Source: Bin87 sp034423115
GTDB lineage: Bacteria > Chloroflexota > Dehalococcoidia > Lucifugimonadales > UBA3495
NCBI GenBank assembly: GCA_034423115.1
Contig: DAOUJD010000033.1
Span: forward strand, 1 to 64,000
Direction: 5' to 3'
DNA length: 64,000 bases
Shown: positions 61,733 to 64,000 of the stretch, piece by piece
Position numbering within the stretch: position 1 is the stretch's first letter
Layout: every line of letters starts with the position of its first letter
Program-made: the position numbers and the translations under genes
Notes under the pieces: generated by a model
What the model was told of the DNA's origin: nothing
What the model saw: only the letters and a program-made list of their open reading frames with translations
The model's database searches: none

Positions 61733-63037
61733 CTACTTCCCGTTGCGCTGCTGGGAGCCGTCGGGGTAGAGATCGTCCCAGAGGGCGTCGCGCCAGTCCA
61801 CGCCGACGGGCAGGATGGCCTGGGCCGGGCGCAGCATGTAGTAGTTGTCGCCGGCGCCGGGCGGGGTTCCGCCCTCGGCAACGGTGCGGGTCGCCTGTAG
61901 CAGTTGGCGGCGGGCGTAGATGATGGCCATGTCGGTGCGACTGAGGTTTTCGCGGGTGCGGTCGACGATGTGGCCCATGCTTTCCTGCACGGCCACATCC
62001 TGAGCGTTCACGCCGTCGATGCCGCTGAACGTCTCGGTCTTCTGCACGGCGCGGTCGATCATCCAGTTGTTGTCGCGGTTGACCCTGGTGCGGAAGCTGT
62101 CGAGCATGTGCTCGGGGCCGCGCCCGTAGCTGCGGTCCATGTCCACCCGTTCCTGGGTATCGATGGGGTCGTCGTAGGATAGGTCCCAGTTCCAGACCAT
62201 GACGCTGTTGTCGTCCATGGGGACCCACATGTGGCCGGAGGCGAGGAATCCCACGGGCCCTGGCCGGCCGCGATATCCGCGCTGACTGGCGCGGATCTGG
62301 TGGAAGGGCATGATGAAGTGGTACGCGCGGACGTGGTTGCCCTCGTCGCCCAGCGAGCGGATGCCGGCGTAGCGGTAGCCGTAGTCGGTGATGTCCACCT
62401 CCAGTTCCGGCGGCTTTCCCTGCACGTGGGGAGAGTCGATGCGCAGGCCGGCGTGCTTGGTGTCGGTGCGCAGCGTGCGGTGCAGGATGGTGGCGTGGGC
62501 AGAGTCGATGCCGCCCTCGAGGGCCTGGAGCCAGTTGCACTCCTGGATGTTCTTGGTTACGTGGCGGTGGGTGTCCGGCACGGCGGCCCACTCGAACTTG
62601 GGAGCCGGCGGCATATGCTCTTTCGGGCCCATGTAGGCCCAGATGACGCCGCCCATCTCGATGGTCGGGTAGGCGGTGGTGGTCATCTTGGAGGGGAAAT
62701 CGCTGTCGGCCGGCTCGTTCATCATGTCGGTGCACTGGCCGTTCACGTCGAACTTCCAGCCGTGATACACGCAGCGCAGGCCGCACTCCTCGTTGCGCCC
62801 CAGCCACAGCGACACCAGCCGATGAGGGCAAAGCTCTTCCAGCAGGCCGATGCGGCCGTCGGTGTCGCGGAATGCGACCAGTTGCTCGCCCAGGAGTTTC
62901 ACCCGAACCGGCTCGCCGTCGGGCTCGGCCAGTTCCCAGGACAGCAGGGCGGGCATCCAATAGCGGCGCATCAAATCGCCCATTGGGGTACCGGGGCCGA
63001 CCTGGGTCAGCGCGATGTTATCTGCCTGCGAAATCAT
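61733..63037 (-). CDS. Rieske non-heme iron ring-hydroxylating dioxygenase (alpha subunit-like)
   Basis: GGAGG precedes ATG 63037. The Rieske centre is C70-P-H72 and C89-x2-H92 (CVYHGWKF). The mononuclear iron site is in ALEGGIDSAHATILHR, with His residues in DSAH and LH. The 434-residue length and VRVKLLGEQLVAFRDTDGRIGLL resemble the phthalate 4,5-dioxygenase and similar monomer-type oxygenases. The substrate is probably an aromatic or N-/O-methylated compound. No ferredoxin-reductase is adjacent. Confidence 0.93.
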   Translation of the reverse strand: MISQADNIALTQVGPGTPMGDLMRRYWMPALLSWELAEPDGEPVRVKLLGEQLVAFRDTDGRIGLLEELCPHRLVSLWLGRNEECGLRCVYHGWKFDVNGQCTDMMNEPADSDFPSKMTTTAYPTIEMGGVIWAYMGPKEHMPPAPKFEWAAVPDTHRHVTKNIQECNWLQALEGGIDSAHATILHRTLRTDTKHAGLRIDSPHVQGKPPELEVDITDYGYRYAGIRSLGDEGNHVRAYHFIMPFHQIRASQRGYRGRPGPVGFLASGHMWVPMDDNSVMVWNWDLSYDDPIDTQERVDMDRSYGRGPEHMLDSFRTRVNRDNNWMIDRAVQKTETFSGIDGVNAQDVAVQESMGHIVDRTRENLSRTDMAIIYARRQLLQATRTVAEGGTPPGAGDNYYMLRPAQAILPVGVDWRDALWDDLYPDGSQQRNGK

Positions 63038-63142
63038 GGCGGCGTGTCCTCCTGTAATCCGGTTGGCCGGCGCGGGCCGATCATAGTTGCAGCGGGTTTG
63101 CCGGCATTATACAAAAATCGGCATGGCATGTATCCTTCCGCT

Positions 63143-63283
63143 CGGTTTCACTAGGGTCTTTACACAGGGGCCCAGCGCCCGTTCATGGTGAGCCTGTCGA
63201 ACTATGGGCACCGTCCTTCGACAGGCTCAGGACGAGCGGAATGTTTGGATTTTGCGGCTTGGGGAATGCCCTGCGGTTTACCC
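63143..63283. mobile_element. MITE-like element, copy F
   Basis: The element runs from AGGGTCTTTAC (63154) to GGGGAATGCCCT (63272), with diverged ends. Flanks TCGGTTTCACT and GCGGTTTACCC share CGGTTT. The core has GGTGAGCCTGTCGAA and its inverted partner. Confidence 0.6.
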
Positions 63284-63304
63284 TTTGGATGAGGTGGTTT
63301 ACCC

Positions 63305-64000
63305 ATGATGATTGTAGATACCCACGTCCATATCGGACGCGACCACTATGAACCCGTGGAAATGCTGCTGGCACAGATGGAGTTGAACGGCGTTGCCAAA
63401 ACGGTGCTGGTGCAGTCCACGGCGACGCTGGATAACTCCTACGTGCTGGAGTGCATCCAGCGGTTCCCTGGGCGTTTCTCCGTGGTGTGCCGGGTGGACG
63501 TTGATGACCCGGCCGCCCCCGACACGCTGGACAGCCTGCACGCCGCCGGCGCGGAGACGCTGCGAATCCGCAATTTTCACCGTTCTCCCGGCAACGATCC
63601 GCTGGCGATCTGGCGGGCCGCCGCCAACCTGGGCGTGTCGGTGAGCGTGGGCGGGCCGGCAGAGGGTTTCGCCTCTGCGGAATTTGACGCGCTGGTGGCC
63701 GAACTGCCCAACCTGACGTTCATCCTGGAGCACCTGTGTGGCATGGGCATCCACGCCATCGGCGCGCCGGAGATGCCGCCGGAATCGACCTACCGGCAGG
63801 CGTTGGAGTTGGCCCGTTATCCCAACACGGTCATCAAGATTCACGGGATGGGCGAGATCAGCGACCCGCCGTTCCCGTACCGCAACACGCCGCCGTGGGT
63901 GCAGATGGCGTACGACGCGTTCGGGCCGGACAGGATGGTGTGGGGTTCGGACTGGCCGCGTTGCACCAACCGCGAGGGGTACCGGAACTCGTTGCGCTAT
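63305..64000 (+). CDS. Amidohydrolase family 2 protein (3' truncated)
   Basis: ATG 63305 begins MIVDTHVHIG, the HxH metal site. The frame is open to the end of the window at ..WGSDWPRCTNREGYRNSLRY, where the late Asp of the active site lies (MVWGSDWPR). VGGPAEGFASAEFDALVAELPNLTFILEHLCGMGI includes the expected His. The length so far is 232 residues. It is divergent from the Rieske dioxygenase and may act on its product. Confidence 0.88.
   Translation, partial: MMIVDTHVHIGRDHYEPVEMLLAQMELNGVAKTVLVQSTATLDNSYVLECIQRFPGRFSVVCRVDVDDPAAPDTLDSLHAAGAETLRIRNFHRSPGNDPLAIWRAAANLGVSVSVGGPAEGFASAEFDALVAELPNLTFILEHLCGMGIHAIGAPEMPPESTYRQALELARYPNTVIKIHGMGEISDPPFPYRNTPPWVQMAYDAFGPDRMVWGSDWPRCTNREGYRNSLRY

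Noticed and set aside
61641..62960. Minus-strand frame of 439 residues
   Set aside because: Shadow of the Rieske dioxygenase in another frame; composition is Arg/Pro/Gly-rich without motifs.

Overview
This is a GC-rich bacterial chromosome segment with no rRNA, tRNA, CRISPR array or phage. The gene content is catabolic: Rieske oxygenase, luciferase-like monooxygenase, GMC oxidoreductase, short-chain dehydrogenases, several amidohydrolases, major-facilitator permeases, peptide-type ABC transport genes and a siroheme nitrite/sulfite reductase. Together with the many dispersed palindromic repeats and small toxin-antitoxin-like genes, this resembles uncultured Chloroflexota of the SAR202/Dehalococcoidia type. 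That assignment is an inference from gene families, not proven here.

Layout. 1-5.5 kb: an amidohydrolase cut by the window start that carries an inserted Rieske domain, a hydrolase-like/methyltransferase fusion, and a MetF-like plus MqnA-like pair. 5.6-9.8 kb: a HigBA-type module translationally coupled to a secreted metallopeptidase, a quinone oxidoreductase and an Abi_2 protein. 9.8-20.5 kb: two SDRs, Uma2, an MBL hydrolase, a HEPN-like/nuclease-like/DUF2283 trio, GMC oxidoreductase, VOC protein and an ACMSD-like amidohydrolase. 20.6-27.1 kb: two near-duplicate lipoprotein solute-binding genes, each with its own conserved promoter, followed by two ABC permeases. 27.4-28.8 kb: a DUF3179 lipoprotein whose frame is crossed by one UGA at a conserved Cys, a selenoprotein candidate. 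29-41.4 kb: leucine dehydrogenase, cyclophilin, three MFS permeases, two more HEPN-like proteins, a broken DUF433/DUF5615 module and a DNA methyltransferase fused to a nuclease-like domain. 41.4-43.4 kb and 55.0-56.1 kb: repeat-dense islands, each with a 110-residue ORF preceded by a long conserved leader. 43.4-55 kb: DUF1015, Uma2, dienelactone hydrolase, retropepsin-like protease, NirA-type reductase, amidase, AcoX-like kinase, TSUP exporter, thioredoxin reductase and a sugar epimerase. 56-64 kb: secreted unknown, alpha/beta hydrolase, LLM monooxygenase, an IS1-family element that interrupts an antitoxin gene, a repeat-built coiled-coil protein, a Rieske dioxygenase and a 3'-truncated amidohydrolase.

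The repeats are the second theme. Six copies of a 120-190 bp element end in inverted repeats of the type AGGGCCwTTCCAAAGT. Most are flanked by 8-11 bp direct repeats, and each encloses the palindromic units that are also scattered singly. One insertion can be compared with an unoccupied duplicate site inside this window. One palindromic unit lies in frame within an MFS gene.
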